From contig JAFYMP010000003.1 of the NCBI GenBank assembly GCA_017556585.1, forward strand, positions 1-37,488: a stretch of DNA of 37,488 bases, written 5' to 3'. This document shows, piece after piece, positions 7,354-17,968 of this stretch; within the stretch, counting starts at the first letter, position 1; the number at the start of each line of letters is the position of its first letter. The notes below the pieces were generated by a model. That model saw only the letters and a program-made list of their open reading frames with translations. It searched no databases and was not told the DNA's origin. A program made the position numbers and the translations under genes. The stretch is from Bacteroidaceae bacterium (lineage in GTDB: Bacteria > Bacteroidota > Bacteroidia > Bacteroidales > Bacteroidaceae).

Positions 7354-8856
7354 TTACTTAACAAGCACTTTACCTGTCATTTCAGCAGGGATTTCCAATC
7401 CCATAATTGAAAGGATTGATGGAGCAACGTCTGCCAAAATACCATCCTCAACAGAAGCACCTTCTCTTGATGTTACATAGATAACAGGAACCGGGTTCAA
7501 TGAATGGGCAGTATTTGGAGAACCATCTGCATTTACAGCATTATCTGCATTACCATGGTCGGCAATGATGATTGATTCGTAGTTATGTGCTTTAGCTGCT
7601 TCAATAACGTCGCGAACACAAGCATCAACTGCTACAACAGCCTTTTCAATTGCTTCGTAAACACCGGTATGACCTACCATATCGCCATTAGCAAAGTTCA
7701 CTACAATAAAGTCGAATTTATCGCTGTTGATAGCTTCAACCAAACGGTCGCGAACCAAATATGCACTCATTTCAGGCTGCAGATCGTATGTAGCCACCTT
7801 TGGAGATGGAACAAGAATTCTCTCTTCGCCTTCGTATGGAGTCTCTCTACCACCATTCAGGAAGAATGTTACGTGAGCATACTTTTCTGTCTCTGCAATG
7901 TGCAACTGTGACAAACCTTTTGATGAAAGGTATTCACCTAAGGTATTGTTTACATTCTCTTTATCGAACAGAATATGTACACCTGTGAAAGATGCATCGT
8001 ATGGAGTCAGACAGTAGTACTGCAAACCGGGGATGGTCTTCATACCCTCTTCTGTAAGATCTTTCTGTGTAAGAACTACTGTAAGTTCCTTTGCACGGTC
8101 GTTACGGAAGTTGAAGAAGATAACAACATCGCCCTCTTCTATACGGCTGTCGTATGCGCTGTTTACAATTGGCTTCATAAATTCGTCGGTAACACCTTCT
8201 GCGTATGAATCGGCAACCGCTGCAACCATATCGGTAACCTGTTTGCCTTCGCCATTTACCAACTGATCATAAGCCACCTTAACACGTTCCCAACGCTTGT
8301 CGCGGTCCATTGCGTAGTAACGACCTACAATAGTAGCAACCTTATCGCCACGCTCTACCAACTGGCTGATAAAACCCTGGCCACTCTTTGGATCGGTATC
8401 ACGACCATCCATAAAACAGTGAACGTATGCATTCTCCAGACCATACTCCTTAGCTATATCGCACAAGCAGAAAAGGTGTTCCATAGAACTGTGTACACCA
8501 CCATTTGAAACCAAACCCATAAGGTGAAGTTTTTTGCCTGTCTCTTTTGCATAGCTGTATGCTGCAACTATTTCAGGGTTCTGACGGATACTGCCGTCAG
8601 CTATAGCTCTGTTTACCTTTACCAAATCCTGATAAACCACTCTACCTGCACCAATATTCAGGTGACCAACCTCTGAGTTACCCATCTGACCATCAGGCAG
8701 ACCTACATTCTCACCACTTGCCAAAAGCTGTGCATGAGGATATGTAGCATTCAGATAATCCATATATGGAGTAGGAGTTTTGCAAATCACATCAGCCTGA
8801 GTTCCATTACCTAAACCCCAACCGTCCAAAATCATCAATAATGCTTTCTGTTTCAT
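7354..8856 (-). CDS. gpmI: 2,3-bisphosphoglycerate-independent phosphoglycerate mutase
   Basis: A 500-residue cytoplasmic enzyme that interconverts 3- and 2-phosphoglycerate in glycolysis and gluconeogenesis without a bisphosphoglycerate cofactor, using two Mn2+ ions and a phosphoserine intermediate. The alkaline-phosphatase-fold metal site begins with LMILDGWG (Asp11). The phosphorylated serine is Ser61 in [17 protein letters not shown]. Later metal ligands are visible in the NGDMVGHTG segment and in [10 protein letters not shown]. Length is normal (about 500-515). The start at 8856 gives the canonical [14 protein letters not shown] beginning. Its promoter core lies inside the end of rnhB, so it can be transcribed apart from the upstream operon. 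A perfect inverted repeat ends the unit. Confidence 0.98.
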   Translation of the reverse strand: MKQKALLMILDGWGLGNGTQADVICKTPTPYMDYLNATYPHAQLLASGENVGLPDGQMGNSEVGHLNIGAGRVVYQDLVKVNRAIADGSIRQNPEIVAAYSYAKETGKKLHLMGLVSNGGVHSSMEHLFCLCDIAKEYGLENAYVHCFMDGRDTDPKSGQGFISQLVERGDKVATIVGRYYAMDRDKRWERVKVAYDQLVNGEGKQVTDMVAAVADSYAEGVTDEFMKPIVNSAYDSRIEEGDVVIFFNFRNDRAKELTVVLTQKDLTEEGMKTIPGLQYYCLTPYDASFTGVHILFDKENVNNTLGEYLSSKGLSQLHIAETEKYAHVTFFLNGGRETPYEGEERILVPSPKVATYDLQPEMSAYLVRDRLVEAINSDKFDFIVVNFANGDMVGHTGVYEAIEKAVVAVDACVRDVIEAAKAHNYESIIIADHGNADNAVNADGSPNTAHSLNPVPVIYVTSREGASVEDGILADVAPSILSIMGLEIPAEMTGKVLVK

Positions 8857-8896
8857 ATAAATTAAATTTAAAGTACTTACTCTTAATTTGCGAGTG

Positions 8897-8904
8897 CAAA
8901 ATTA
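8897..8904 (-). promoter_or_regulatory. Putative -7 box of gpmI promoter
   Basis: Minus strand reads TAATTTTG followed by CAC, the Bacteroidetes -7 pattern, 41 bases before the gpmI start and just past the rnhB stop. No -33 TTTG is seen at 19-20 bases, since the nearest TTTG is 12 bases upstream. Confidence 0.55.
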
Positions 8905-8912
8905 GTGAATTA

Positions 8913-9512
8913 TTACCAAAGCGACAGCTGTGTATCGCCCAAAAGATTAAAACTCTTTCTATGATACGGAGTAATACCGTATTCCTTTATTGCATTTCTA
9001 TGTTTTACAGTAGGATAGCCTTTATTTGACTGCCAGTCATATTGGGGATATTCCGCTGCAATCTTATTCATAAAATCGTCTCTATAGGTTTTAGCAAGTA
9101 TAGATGCAGCCGCTATTGAAGCCATTTTTCCATCTCCTTTTACTATTGTGGTAAATGGTACATTCCCGTATGGTTTGAAACGATTTCCGTCTATAAGCAG
9201 ATGTTCCGGCCTGATTTTCAAATCATCTACAGCTCTATGCATAGCCAAAAAAGATGCTGCCAGAATGTTTATTTTATCTATCTCTTCGGCACTTACCACA
9301 CCAACAGCCCACGCCAAAGCCTCTTTTTCTATTATGGGGCGCAACAAATAACGCTGTTTTTCTGTCAGTTGTTTGGAATCGTTAAGCAAATCGTTACTGA
9401 AATCCTGCGGTAAAATAACTGCAGCTGCAAATACAGGACCTGCCAAACAGCCTCTGCCGGCTTCGTCGCAACCTGCCTCTATACGTCCCGATTCCAAAAA
9501 AGGCAACAACAT
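8913..9512 (-). CDS. rnhB: Ribonuclease HII
   Basis: A 199-residue ribonuclease H type 2 that cuts RNA in RNA-DNA hybrids and removes single misincorporated ribonucleotides from DNA, in the cytoplasm. The catalytic signature [13 protein letters not shown] near residue 15 gives Asp16 and Glu17. The later acidic residues are in LLIDGNRF and in [20 protein letters not shown], followed by the family's [17 protein letters not shown] and a terminal hydrophobic strand. Length and ends are typical. The start codon lies one base past the stop of sufS, so it is read as the last gene of the rimP-suf transcript, with gpmI possibly receiving read-through. Confidence 0.97.
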   Translation of the reverse strand: MLLPFLESGRIEAGCDEAGRGCLAGPVFAAAVILPQDFSNDLLNDSKQLTEKQRYLLRPIIEKEALAWAVGVVSAEEIDKINILAASFLAMHRAVDDLKIRPEHLLIDGNRFKPYGNVPFTTIVKGDGKMASIAAASILAKTYRDDFMNKIAAEYPQYDWQSNKGYPTVKHRNAIKEYGITPYHRKSFNLLGDTQLSLW

Positions 9513-9513
9513 A

Positions 9514-10731
9514 CTACATCAACATTTTAGATACACGTTCCAAAGCTGCTATAAAGGCATCAATTTCTGCTTTGGTATTATAAAGCGCAAAAGAGGCTCT
9601 AACTGTACCGGGTATTCCGAATCTGTCCATCAACGGTTCTGCACAATGATGACCTGTACGCACTGCCACTCCGAGTTTATCCAGCAAAGTACCTATATCG
9701 GAAGGATGGGTATTACCTACTAAGAACGATACCACTCCACTACGTTGCTTTGGTTCACCAATAAAACGGATACCATCTATAGCACGTAATTTTTCTACAG
9801 CGTATGTACAGAGTTCATCTTCGTATGCAGCTATATTCTCCATTCCTAATTCCTGAACATAATCTATGGCTTTTGCCAATGCAATACTGCCTACATAATC
9901 GGGGGTTCCCGCTTCAAATTTATATGGAAGTTCGTTATAGGTAGTATGTTCAAAGGTAACCTTCTTTATCATTTCACCACCTCCCTGATACGGAGGAAGT
10001 TGTTCCAACAGTTCACGTTTGCCATATAGTACACCTATACCTGTAGGGCCATAAACTTTATGACCGCTAAACGCAAAGAAATCCACATCAAGTTCTTTTA
10101 CATCCACCTTGATATGAGGTGCAGACTGCGCTCCGTCAACTGCTATATAAGCGCCATTCTTATGAGCAAATTCTGCAATCTGTTTTATAGGCATTACACT
10201 ACCTAACACATTCGAAACGTGTGTAATACTAATCAGTTTGGTCTTTGGGTTCACCAACAGTTGCAAAGCATCAAAATCAAGTTCTCCGCTCTCCGTTATA
10301 GGTGCTATTCTTATTACAAAGCCCCTTTTCTGTGCCTGCATCTGCCAGGGCACTATATTACTGTGATGTTCAGCTGCCGATATTATTATCTCATCATCCT
10401 TTTGCAGGAATCTCTCTGAAAACGATGATGCCAGAAGATTCAGACTCTCTGTTGTACCACGTGTAAAGATGATCTCTTCTGTACTCTCTGCCGAAATGAA
10501 CGAACGCACCGTTTCGCGGGCCGACTCCAACATTTCTGTAGCCTGTTGCGATAAGAAATGTACGCCACGATGCACATTTGCATTCACATTGCAGTAGGCA
10601 TCGCTTATGGCATCAATCACACATTTAGGTTTCTGTGTGGTTGCCGCATTATCCAAGTATATCAACGGTTTGTTATATACTGTACGTCCCAAAATAGGGA
10701 AATCCTCTCTTATCTTTTCAACACTAAACAT
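9514..10731 (-). CDS. sufS: Cysteine desulfurase SufS
   Basis: A 405-residue PLP-dependent desulfurase that takes sulfur from L-cysteine as a persulfide and feeds the SUF Fe-S assembly complex. The PLP lysine is Lys225 in [13 protein letters not shown]. The persulfide-forming cysteine is Cys363 in [15 protein letters not shown], the short-loop group II arrangement. [10 protein letters not shown] lies near the N-terminus. The frame is open for 31 codons upstream of ATG 10731, but that part reads through the end of suf[15 protein letters not shown] is the normal SufS beginning and starts one base after the sufD stop, so I use 10731. No sufE or sufU gene lies in the window. Confidence 0.96.
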   Translation of the reverse strand: MFSVEKIREDFPILGRTVYNKPLIYLDNAATTQKPKCVIDAISDAYCNVNANVHRGVHFLSQQATEMLESARETVRSFISAESTEEIIFTRGTTESLNLLASSFSERFLQKDDEIIISAAEHHSNIVPWQMQAQKRGFVIRIAPITESGELDFDALQLLVNPKTKLISITHVSNVLGSVMPIKQIAEFAHKNGAYIAVDGAQSAPHIKVDVKELDVDFFAFSGHKVYGPTGIGVLYGKRELLEQLPPYQGGGEMIKKVTFEHTTYNELPYKFEAGTPDYVGSIALAKAIDYVQELGMENIAAYEDELCTYAVEKLRAIDGIRFIGEPKQRSGVVSFLVGNTHPSDIGTLLDKLGVAVRTGHHCAEPLMDRFGIPGTVRASFALYNTKAEIDAFIAALERVSKMLM

Positions 10732-10732
10732 A

Positions 10733-12079
10733 TCACTTGCAAATATTACATCCTTCGCAATGTCCCAATTCGCCACGGAAGCGTTTTTCCACCAAACGGC
10801 GTAATCTGTCACGCAGAGGTTCAAGTTTTACGTTGCCTATTACTTCATCCACAAAGGCAAGCATCAACAATGTACGCGCTTCTGCAGCTGATATACCACG
10901 TTGTTGCATATAGAACATAGCCTTATCGTCAAGCTGGCCGACTGTTGCACCATGACTGCACTTAACATCGTCTGCATATATCTCCAACTGAGGTTGGGTA
11001 AACATACGTGCAGAACGTGTCAGGCAGATGTTTCTGTTTGTCTGATGCGCAACAGTACGTTGTGAATCTTCTCTTACCAATACTCTGCCGGCAAAAACAC
11101 CTTGAGATTCCTGATCCAGCACATATTTATAAAGTTCACTGCTTGTACAATCTGACACCTTATGATCTATATATGTGTAGTTATCAACCTGTTGCTGCTT
11201 ATCTGTTATAGCCACACCATCTACATTAAGAGAAGCACCCTTTCCTGCCAATGTAGCAAAGATGGAATTTCTGGTCTTTCCATTATGCAGAGTGATGGTT
11301 TTCAACTCTACACTACTGTCTGCCTGCTGTTCAATAAATAGTTCGTTAATACGATTATTTGCAGTATGTGTCTCTTCCAGATCATAATAACTGAACTGCG
11401 AGCCACTGCCTACGAATGCCTCAACTACCTGAACAGAGAGTGCATTTCTGCTATCTATAGAGTGGTCACACAACAATAATTTAAGCTGTGCATTATTACC
11501 TAACACAACCAATATTCTGCGATTGACCATCATATCTACTTTAGACTGCAAAAGCGAAACCAGCTGAACAGGCTTCTCAACCACAACACCATCCGGTACA
11601 TATACAAACAGTCCATCCTGAGCAAACAGAGTATTTATGGCTGCTATACCGCTACGTTCCATTTTGGCTATTTTGGCGTAGTATCTTCCAACAAGTTCCG
11701 GATAATCTTTTGCCAGACTGTTCAAACTGCCTATCAGAACGCCTTCTGCCGTCTGCACACGAGCAGCCGATTCCGATTGTACCAATGTATCGCCTGCCAA
11801 ATAGTAAAGCAGCGTGCTTAAATTTGGCACATTACAACGGAATGCTTCGGCATAATCGACAGGCATATTCAATCTTCCAAGATTCATACCCCAATCGGTA
11901 CGGAACAACTCCTCTGCATTGAAATGCAGATACTCTTCCTGCTTTGTTGCAGGCAGACCATATTTCTGCAGTGCCTCTAACGCAGCCTCTCTGCAACCAT
12001 TCAATATAGGAGAAATTCCGGAATCTATTACCTGTCTGTTTTCACGAAACAGATCTATGTAAATATTACTGACGTTCAT
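10733..12079 (-). CDS. sufD: Fe-S cluster assembly scaffold subunit SufD
   Basis: A 448-residue partner of SufB in the SufBC2D scaffold on which Fe-S clusters are built. The C-terminal part has the right-handed beta-helix/SufBD core with DVKCSHGATVGQLDDKAMFYMQ (split by the catalytic-interface His) and RGISAAEARTLLMLAF, which are diagnostic of the SufB/SufD family. The N-terminal part is the variable helical region of SufD. The protein ends in a cysteine-rich tail, GHCEGCNICK, with three Cys in CxxCxxC spacing. ATG at 12079 overlaps the sufC stop in an ATGA, implying coupled translation. Confidence 0.95.
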   Translation of the reverse strand: MNVSNIYIDLFRENRQVIDSGISPILNGCREAALEALQKYGLPATKQEEYLHFNAEELFRTDWGMNLGRLNMPVDYAEAFRCNVPNLSTLLYYLAGDTLVQSESAARVQTAEGVLIGSLNSLAKDYPELVGRYYAKIAKMERSGIAAINTLFAQDGLFVYVPDGVVVEKPVQLVSLLQSKVDMMVNRRILVVLGNNAQLKLLLCDHSIDSRNALSVQVVEAFVGSGSQFSYYDLEETHTANNRINELFIEQQADSSVELKTITLHNGKTRNSIFATLAGKGASLNVDGVAITDKQQQVDNYTYIDHKVSDCTSSELYKYVLDQESQGVFAGRVLVREDSQRTVAHQTNRNICLTRSARMFTQPQLEIYADDVKCSHGATVGQLDDKAMFYMQQRGISAAEARTLLMLAFVDEVIGNVKLEPLRDRLRRLVEKRFRGELGHCEGCNICK

Positions 12080-12837
12080 TTTTGCGAATCTTCAAACTCT
12101 TTGATTAACCAGTCGTAGCCGCGTTCTTCAAGTTCCAACGCCAATTCCGGACCGGCAGTTTTAATTATCCTACCCTGATACAACACGTGTACAATATCCG
12201 GTTTTATATAATCCAAAAGTCTCTGATAGTGAGTAATTACTATTACAGATGTTTCAGGTGTCTTTAGTTTATTTACACCCTCTGCAACTATACGCAAAGC
12301 ATCTATATCCAAACCTGAATCGGTTTCATCCAATATGCTCAATGACGGTTCTAACATTGCCATCTGGAATATCTCATTACGTTTCTTTTCACCACCACTG
12401 AATCCTTCGTTTACAGAACGATTCATAAATTTGCTATCCAGTTTTACCAAATCTCTCTTTGACTTTATAAGCTTTAAGAAATCAGATGGAGATAATGGTG
12501 GCAATTCCAAATACTTACGTTTTTCGTTTATGGCAGTACGCATAAAATTTGTCATACTTACCCCCGGTATCTCTACAGGATATTGAAATGAGAGGAACAG
12601 TCCTTCGTGACTACGCTGTTCCACCGGCATATCCAGCAGATTTTTACCTTTATATATTACACTGCCCTCTGTCACTGTATATGCAGGATGACCTACAAGC
12701 ACATTGCTCATAGTACTCTTACCCGAACCATTAGGTCCCATAATAGCGTGAACTTCGCCCGGGTTTACCTGGAGATTTATACCTTTCAAAATCTCCTTGC
12801 CGTTTATACTTGCGTGCAGATTATCTATTTTAAGCAT
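12076..12837 (-). CDS. sufC: Fe-S assembly ATPase SufC
   Basis: A 253-residue ABC-type cytoplasmic ATPase that drives conformational changes in the SufB-SufD scaffold. All nucleotide-binding motifs are intact: Walker A GPNGSGKST near residue 34, the SufC-type signature GFSGGEKKRNE replacing LSGGQ, Walker B LSILDETDSGLD, and the switch His in VIVITHYQRLLDYI. Its stop overlaps the sufD start by four bases, and it begins four bases after the sufB stop, as expected of a stoichiometric complex. Confidence 0.98.
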   Translation of the reverse strand: MLKIDNLHASINGKEILKGINLQVNPGEVHAIMGPNGSGKSTMSNVLVGHPAYTVTEGSVIYKGKNLLDMPVEQRSHEGLFLSFQYPVEIPGVSMTNFMRTAINEKRKYLELPPLSPSDFLKLIKSKRDLVKLDSKFMNRSVNEGFSGGEKKRNEIFQMAMLEPSLSILDETDSGLDIDALRIVAEGVNKLKTPETSVIVITHYQRLLDYIKPDIVHVLYQGRIIKTAGPELALELEERGYDWLIKEFEDSQK

Positions 12838-12841
12838 ATTA

Positions 12842-14311
12842 TCAACCTATTGTATTTTCTAATGATACTGCCAACAAACGCTGTGCCTCAACAGCAAATT
12901 CCATTGGCAATTTGTTCAATACCTCTTTTGCATAGCCATTCACTATAAGACCAATAGCCTCTTCCATTGGAATACCGCGCTGATTACAGTAGAACAACTG
13001 ATCTTCCGATATTTTTGATGTTGTGGCTTCGTGTTCCACTATGGCTGTTTCATTATGAATATCCATATATGGGAATGTATGAGCGCCACACTTACTTCCT
13101 AAAAGCAGAGAGTCACACTGGCTGTAGTTTCTGGCACCATCTGCATTTTTGGCTACTCGTACAAGTCCGCGATATGAATTCTGGCTATGACCTGCCGATA
13201 TACCTTTGCTTATGATAGTACTGCTTGTGTTCTTTCCTATGTGAATCATTTTAGTACCGGTATCGGCCTGTTGATAGTTATTGGTTAATGCCACGGAGTA
13301 AAATTCTCCTTGCGAACCATCACCGGAAAGCACACAACTTGGGTATTTCCAGGTAATGGCAGAACCTGTCTCTACCTGAGTCCAAGAGAGTTTGCTGTTC
13401 ACACCACGCAGATGACCGCGTTTGGTTACAAAGTTATATACTCCGCCACGTCCGTTTTCATCGCCCGGATACCAATTCTGCACCGTGCTGTACTTAACCT
13501 CAGCCCTGTCCAGAACCACTATCTCAACTATTGCTGCATGTAGTTGGTTTTCATCGCGCATTGGCGCTGTACAACCCTCTAAATATGAGACATAGCTGTC
13601 GTCATCTGCTACAATCAGAGTACGTTCAAACTGACCTGTTCCCGCAGCATTTATACGGAAATAGGTAGAAAGTTCCATTGGGCAACGCACACCTTTTGGA
13701 ATATACACAAATGAACCATCACTGAATACAGCGCTGTTTAGTGCAGCATAAAAGTTGTCTCTGTAATTAACAACACTTCCCAAATACTGTTTTACCAAAT
13801 CGGGATGTTCACGCACAGCTTCGCTTATGGAGCAAAATATTATTCCCTTTTCGGCAAGTGTCTGTTTAAAAGTGGTCTTTACCGATACAGAGTCCATCAC
13901 CGCATCAACAGCTACACCTCCGCTCAAAGCCAGGCGTTCCTCAAGAGGAATACCCAACTTATCGAAAGTGTTCATCAGTTGTGGATCTATTTCGTCCAAA
14001 GATTTTGGGCCGTCCTTTTTTACTGTAGGATCGGCATAATATGAAATATTCTGATAGTCTATTTCAGGGATATCAAGATGAGCCCATTTTGGCATCTCAA
14101 GTGTAAGCCAGTAATTGTAGGCTTTCAATCTGAAATCAAGCAACCATTCGGGTTCACCCTTCTTTGCAGAAATCATACGGATTACATCTTCATTCAGCCC
14201 ACGGTCCATTATTTCCGTATGGACATCTGTTGTAAAACCGTATTTATATTTCTCGTTCGATATCTCTCTGACAAGACTATTATCAGTATTGTCGTTCCGT
14301 TTCACCGTCAA
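12842..14311 (-). CDS. sufB: Fe-S cluster assembly scaffold protein SufB
   Basis: A 489-residue main scaffold of the SUF system that receives sulfur from SufS and binds the nascent cluster with SufC and SufD. Diagnostic segments are [20 protein letters not shown] at the N-terminus, [32 protein letters not shown] and the last helices [23 protein letters not shown]. No in-frame ATG exists near the N-terminus. The likely start is TTG at 14311, whose TTGA overlaps the cvpA stop codon, or GTG two codons later at 14305. Either preserves the conserved N-terminal region. It is the first suf gene after cvpA in the operon. Confidence 0.95.
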   Translation of the reverse strand: MTVKRNDNTDNSLVREISNEKYKYGFTTDVHTEIMDRGLNEDVIRMISAKKGEPEWLLDFRLKAYNYWLTLEMPKWAHLDIPEIDYQNISYYADPTVKKDGPKSLDEIDPQLMNTFDKLGIPLEERLALSGGVAVDAVMDSVSVKTTFKQTLAEKGIIFCSISEAVREHPDLVKQYLGSVVNYRDNFYAALNSAVFSDGSFVYIPKGVRCPMELSTYFRINAAGTGQFERTLIVADDDSYVSYLEGCTAPMRDENQLHAAIVEIVVLDRAEVKYSTVQNWYPGDENGRGGVYNFVTKRGHLRGVNSKLSWTQVETGSAITWKYPSCVLSGDGSQGEFYSVALTNNYQQADTGTKMIHIGKNTSSTIISKGISAGHSQNSYRGLVRVAKNADGARNYSQCDSLLLGSKCGAHTFPYMDIHNETAIVEHEATTSKISEDQLFYCNQRGIPMEEAIGLIVNGYAKEVLNKLPMEFAVEAQRLLAVSLENTIG

Positions 14312-14868
14312 ATAATTTTTTCAGTTCCGTTTCCGTTACTTTCATCTTTCTCTTCAACGTGTGGCAGCACTTTGTTCCAGGTCCATCTAAGACAGTTATC
14401 GGACAATACGCGAGCCTGTTCATAGAAACGCGACTCTTTCTTTTCTCCGCTACGTATCACCTTATCGGCTATACCTGTCATCTCCAGTAATTGAATACAG
14501 AGACCTATCACAATAAAGAACTTAAGCACGCCAAAGACTCCTCCCAAAAGACGATCGACAAATCCTAATGAGATTATCTTTACAAACTTTGACAACAGAT
14601 TTCCTACTATCGAGAATACCAATGGCACAATTATCAGAATAATGATAAAAGCTACCACTTGAGCTACATTATCATCCATATCTATAGCATCCTGCAGGAA
14701 AACTGCAGCCGGTTTATAGAGCAATGCTCCGCATATCAAGCCACCAACCAAGCCTCCCAAACCGAAGGCCTGTTTGATAACTCCTTGTGCGAATCCTGTC
14801 AGTAAACCTATCAGCAACAGAATCAGGATTATGTAATCCAACGTATTCAACGTTTGAAAGAAATCCAT
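14308..14868 (-). CDS. cvpA: CvpA family membrane protein
   Basis: A 186-residue inner-membrane protein of the CvpA family (named for colicin V production), implicated in purine-related and envelope-stress phenotypes but without a settled biochemical role. Four hydrophobic helices are visible: [17 protein letters not shown], the glycine-rich [36 protein letters not shown] and [16 protein letters not shown]. The family's GFxxGxxK-like turn is present as [12 protein letters not shown]. The C-terminal 40 residues are soluble and highly charged. I start at ATG 14868, six bases after the infB stop. The frame also offers a TTG at 14877 that overlaps it. The position between infB and sufB is part of the Bacteroidales order. 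Confidence 0.88.
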   Translation of the reverse strand: MDFFQTLNTLDYIILILLLIGLLTGFAQGVIKQAFGLGGLVGGLICGALLYKPAAVFLQDAIDMDDNVAQVVAFIIILIIVPLVFSIVGNLLSKFVKIISLGFVDRLLGGVFGVLKFFIVIGLCIQLLEMTGIADKVIRSGEKKESRFYEQARVLSDNCLRWTWNKVLPHVEEKDESNGNGTEKII

Positions 14869-14873
14869 AAAAA

Positions 14874-17800
14874 TCAAAGTGTCTGTTTAACCTCTATCTG
14901 AGTATATGTTTCAATCATATCGCCCTCTTTCAAATCGTTATAAGATACCAAGCTGATACCGCAGTCAACACCCGCTGTAACCTCTTTCACATCGTCCTTA
15001 TAACGTTTCAAAGCCTGGATATTACCATTGTGTATAACAATACCATCACGAATTACACGAGCACGATCGTTTCTGTTAACCTTACCTTCACGTACACGTC
15101 CGCCGGCAACCATACCAACCTTCGATATATGGAATACTTCCAATACTTCTATAGTTGATGTAACTTCCTCCTTCACTGTAGGAGCAAGCAGACCTTCCAT
15201 AGCTGCCTTAACTTCGTCTATAGCATCGTAAATGATTGAATATATTCTGATATCTACATCGTTTTGTTCGGCCTGTTTCTTTGCTGCGCCCGATGGACGA
15301 ACATTGAAACCTACAATAATTGCATTTGATGCAGCAGCCAAACTAACGTCACTTTCAGAAATTGCACCTACCGCCTTATACATTACATTAACCTGTACCT
15401 GCGGAGTTGAAAGCTTGATAAGTGAATCGCTCAATGCTTCGGCAGAACCATCCACGTCGGCCTTAACGATAAGGTTGAGTTCGTGGAAGTCGCCCATAGC
15501 AATACGACGTCCAAGTTCATCAAGTGTAAGAGTAGTTGTTGTTCTGATACCCTGTTCACGTTGTAACTGTTCACGTTTGCTGGTAATTTCGCGAGCTTCA
15601 CGTTCAGTATCAACCACGTGGAATGTAACACCCGCCTGAGGTGCACCATTCATACCCAGAATCAATACAGGTTCTGCAGGCGCTGCAGCCTTGATTTTCT
15701 GGTTACGTTCATTGAACATAGCTTTCACCTTACCCCAGAAGGTTCCTGCAATAACTATATCACCCATCTTTAAAGTACCGTTAGATACCAGCACTGTAGC
15801 TACATATCCACGTCCCTTATCCAATGAAGATTCAATAATTGAACCTGTAGCCTTACGGTTAGGATTTGCCTTCAAGTCAAGCATTTCAGCTTCCAGAAGC
15901 ACCTTTTCCATAAGTTCAGGTACACCCATACCATGTTTTGCCGAAATATCCTGTGACTGATACTTACCGCCCCAATCTTCTACCAGGAAGTTCATCTGCG
16001 CAAGTTCCTGTTTAATACGTTCTGGATCGGCAGCAGGCTTATCCACTTTATTGATGGCAAATACAATAGGAACGCCTGCAGCTGTTGCGTGTGCAATAGC
16101 CTCTTTTGTCTGAGGCATCACATTATCGTCGGCAGCCACAATAATAATGGCAATATCGGTAACCTGAGCACCACGAGCACGCATAGCAGTAAAGGCTTCG
16201 TGACCCGGAGTGTCAAGGAATGTAATCTTACGTCCGTCCTCTAATTTTACATTATAAGCACCAATGTGCTGAGTAATACCACCGGCCTCACCGGCAATAA
16301 CATTAGCTTTACGGATATAGTCAAGCAGTGAAGTCTTACCATGGTCAACGTGTCCCATCACTGTTACAATAGGAGCACGAGGCTGCAAATCTTCCTCTCT
16401 GTCTGCCTCCTCCTGAATTTGCTGTGCTACCTCTGCACTTACATATTCAGTGGTAAATCCATGTTCTTCTGCTACAATATTGATAGTTTCCGCATCAAGG
16501 CGCTGATTGATAGAAACCATTATACCTACGCTCATACAAGTTGCAATAACCTGAGTAACTGGTATATTCATCATTGTTGCAAGTTCATTCGCTGTTACGA
16601 ATTCAGTCAACTTCAATACTGTGCTTTCTGCCATCTCCTGCTCCAGCATCTCCTGCTGACGCATGTGGGCAACTTCACGTTTATCTTTTCTATATTTTGA
16701 AGACTTATTCTTACCCTTTGCAAATTTGGAGAATGTCTCTTTAATCTGACGATTTACATCTTCGCTGCTAAAATCCTTTTCAGTCTTAACGTGACGATGA
16801 TCTTTAGAGTTTCTACCACCACCTTTTTTCTTGTCGTGCTGATCGGAACCACCTTTCTTACCACCGTATGGCTGTTCGCCACCGCCCTGATTAAAGTTTG
16901 AAGCCTTGTTTATATCTACTTTTTCTCCACCTATACGAACTCTGTTCTTCTTTTTAGGAGCATCGTTCTGTTGAGGTTTTGAATCGTTATTATTGTTTTT
17001 TGCCTTTGAAGGATTATTTTTACTAATCTCCTTCATTATAGACTCTTTATAGGCTTCACGCTGCTGCTGACGCTGTTTTTCTTTAGCTTCACGTTCTTTC
17101 TTCTTCTCCTCCTTTGACTTTTTCTTTGGTCTAGTAGATTGATTGATGGCACTCAAATCTATCTTACCAATAGTCTTAATATTTAGTCCGGAGTTTGGAG
17201 TCTCCAGTTTGAAAACCTCTGCAGGCTTATTTACTGCAGGAGCAGCCTCCTTTTGCTCCTGTTTAGCCACAGGAGTCTGTTTTGGAGCATGCTTTTCTGC
17301 AACAGGTTTTGGTTCCGGCTTTGCTACCGGCTGTGGCTTAGCTGCTGGTGCTGGTTTTGGCTCCGGCTTTGGCTCTGGTTTTGATTCAGGTTTTGCCACC
17401 GGCTGTGGTTTTACCGCAGGTTCAGCCTTTGGTTTTTCCACAGGTTTAGCCTGAACAACAGGCTCTGCCTTCTGTTCAACCTTTTGCGCAGGTTTTGGTT
17501 CCTCTTTCTGAACAGGCTTCTGTTCAACCTTTGGTGCAGGCTTAACCTCTTCTTTTGCAGCCTTTTCCTCTCTTGCCGACTTTACGTATGTAGATTCGGT
17601 TGCCATAGATTCATCAAGTTGAATCTTTCCTACTGTTTTAAACTGGATTACAGGTTCAGCAGGCTTTTCAAGTTTCAGAATCTCTTCTTCCACAGGTTCG
17701 GCTTCGGGCTTATTATTAGCCTGTTTATTCTTTGGACGCATCTTTCTGATTGCCTCCTCCTTTCTTGCCTTATCCTGACTAAATTCTACTACCAAAAGGT

Positions 17801-17936
17801 TCTCCTGTTCATCGGACAGTTTATAATTAGGATTCTCTGTAGAGACATCCTCAAAACCTTTCTTCTGCAGGAAATCAGTTATTGTTTTGACACCTACATT
17901 TAATTCTCTTGCTATCTTTCCTATTCTTATTGCCAT
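14874..17936 (-). CDS. infB: Translation initiation factor IF-2
   Basis: A 1020-residue GTPase that brings initiator tRNA to the 30S subunit and promotes subunit joining. Residues 1-50 form the IF2_N domain ([20 protein letters not shown]). Residues about 65-400 are a long, low-complexity linker rich in Lys, Glu, Pro and Ala with [13 protein letters not shown] repeats and then Lys/Gly/Asn-rich stretches, which is why the protein is longer than E. coli IF-2. A second IF2_N module follows ([20 protein letters not shown]). The G domain starts with GHVDHGKT at 528-535, then DTPGHEAF and NKVDKPAA. Domains II to IV run to the end, with [21 protein letters not shown] near the C-terminus. The start gives the family beginning MAIRIGKIA. 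It lies 32 bases after nusA. Confidence 0.97.
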   Translation of the reverse strand: MAIRIGKIARELNVGVKTITDFLQKKGFEDVSTENPNYKLSDEQENLLVVEFSQDKARKEEAIRKMRPKNKQANNKPEAEPVEEEILKLEKPAEPVIQFKTVGKIQLDESMATESTYVKSAREEKAAKEEVKPAPKVEQKPVQKEEPKPAQKVEQKAEPVVQAKPVEKPKAEPAVKPQPVAKPESKPEPKPEPKPAPAAKPQPVAKPEPKPVAEKHAPKQTPVAKQEQKEAAPAVNKPAEVFKLETPNSGLNIKTIGKIDLSAINQSTRPKKKSKEEKKKEREAKEKQRQQQREAYKESIMKEISKNNPSKAKNNNNDSKPQQNDAPKKKNRVRIGGEKVDINKASNFNQGGGEQPYGGKKGGSDQHDKKKGGGRNSKDHRHVKTEKDFSSEDVNRQIKETFSKFAKGKNKSSKYRKDKREVAHMRQQEMLEQEMAESTVLKLTEFVTANELATMMNIPVTQVIATCMSVGIMVSINQRLDAETINIVAEEHGFTTEYVSAEVAQQIQEEADREEDLQPRAPIVTVMGHVDHGKTSLLDYIRKANVIAGEAGGITQHIGAYNVKLEDGRKITFLDTPGHEAFTAMRARGAQVTDIAIIIVAADDNVMPQTKEAIAHATAAGVPIVFAINKVDKPAADPERIKQELAQMNFLVEDWGGKYQSQDISAKHGMGVPELMEKVLLEAEMLDLKANPNRKATGSIIESSLDKGRGYVATVLVSNGTLKMGDIVIAGTFWGKVKAMFNERNQKIKAAAPAEPVLILGMNGAPQAGVTFHVVDTEREAREITSKREQLQREQGIRTTTTLTLDELGRRIAMGDFHELNLIVKADVDGSAEALSDSLIKLSTPQVQVNVMYKAVGAISESDVSLAAASNAIIVGFNVRPSGAAKKQAEQNDVDIRIYSIIYDAIDEVKAAMEGLLAPTVKEEVTSTIEVLEVFHISKVGMVAGGRVREGKVNRNDRARVIRDGIVIHNGNIQALKRYKDDVKEVTAGVDCGISLVSYNDLKEGDMIETYTQIEVKQTL
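17290..17470 (-). repeat. Proline/lysine/glutamate repeat in the IF-2 linker
   Basis: Imperfect short repeats coding for KPEPKP and for two copies of KPQPVAKPE (about 17322-17350 and 17394-17420) lie in the unstructured linker of infB. The DNA is correspondingly repetitive and could vary in copy number between strains. Confidence 0.6.
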
Positions 17937-17968
17937 CTATAAGAAATTTTTATGAACAAAATCTTTAA

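Noticed and set aside
10732-10824. N-terminal extension of sufS
   Set aside because: It reads through the 3' end of sufD in another frame, and the normal SufS N-terminus begins at 10731.
15028-15960. Plus-strand frames opposite infB
   Set aside because: They are shadows of the conserved IF-2 G domain and following domains, with no start context or domain.
17143-17454. Plus-strand frame with Gly/Phe/Ser repeats
   Set aside because: It is the complement of the Pro/Lys/Glu repeat of IF-2. The apparent repeat protein is an artefact.
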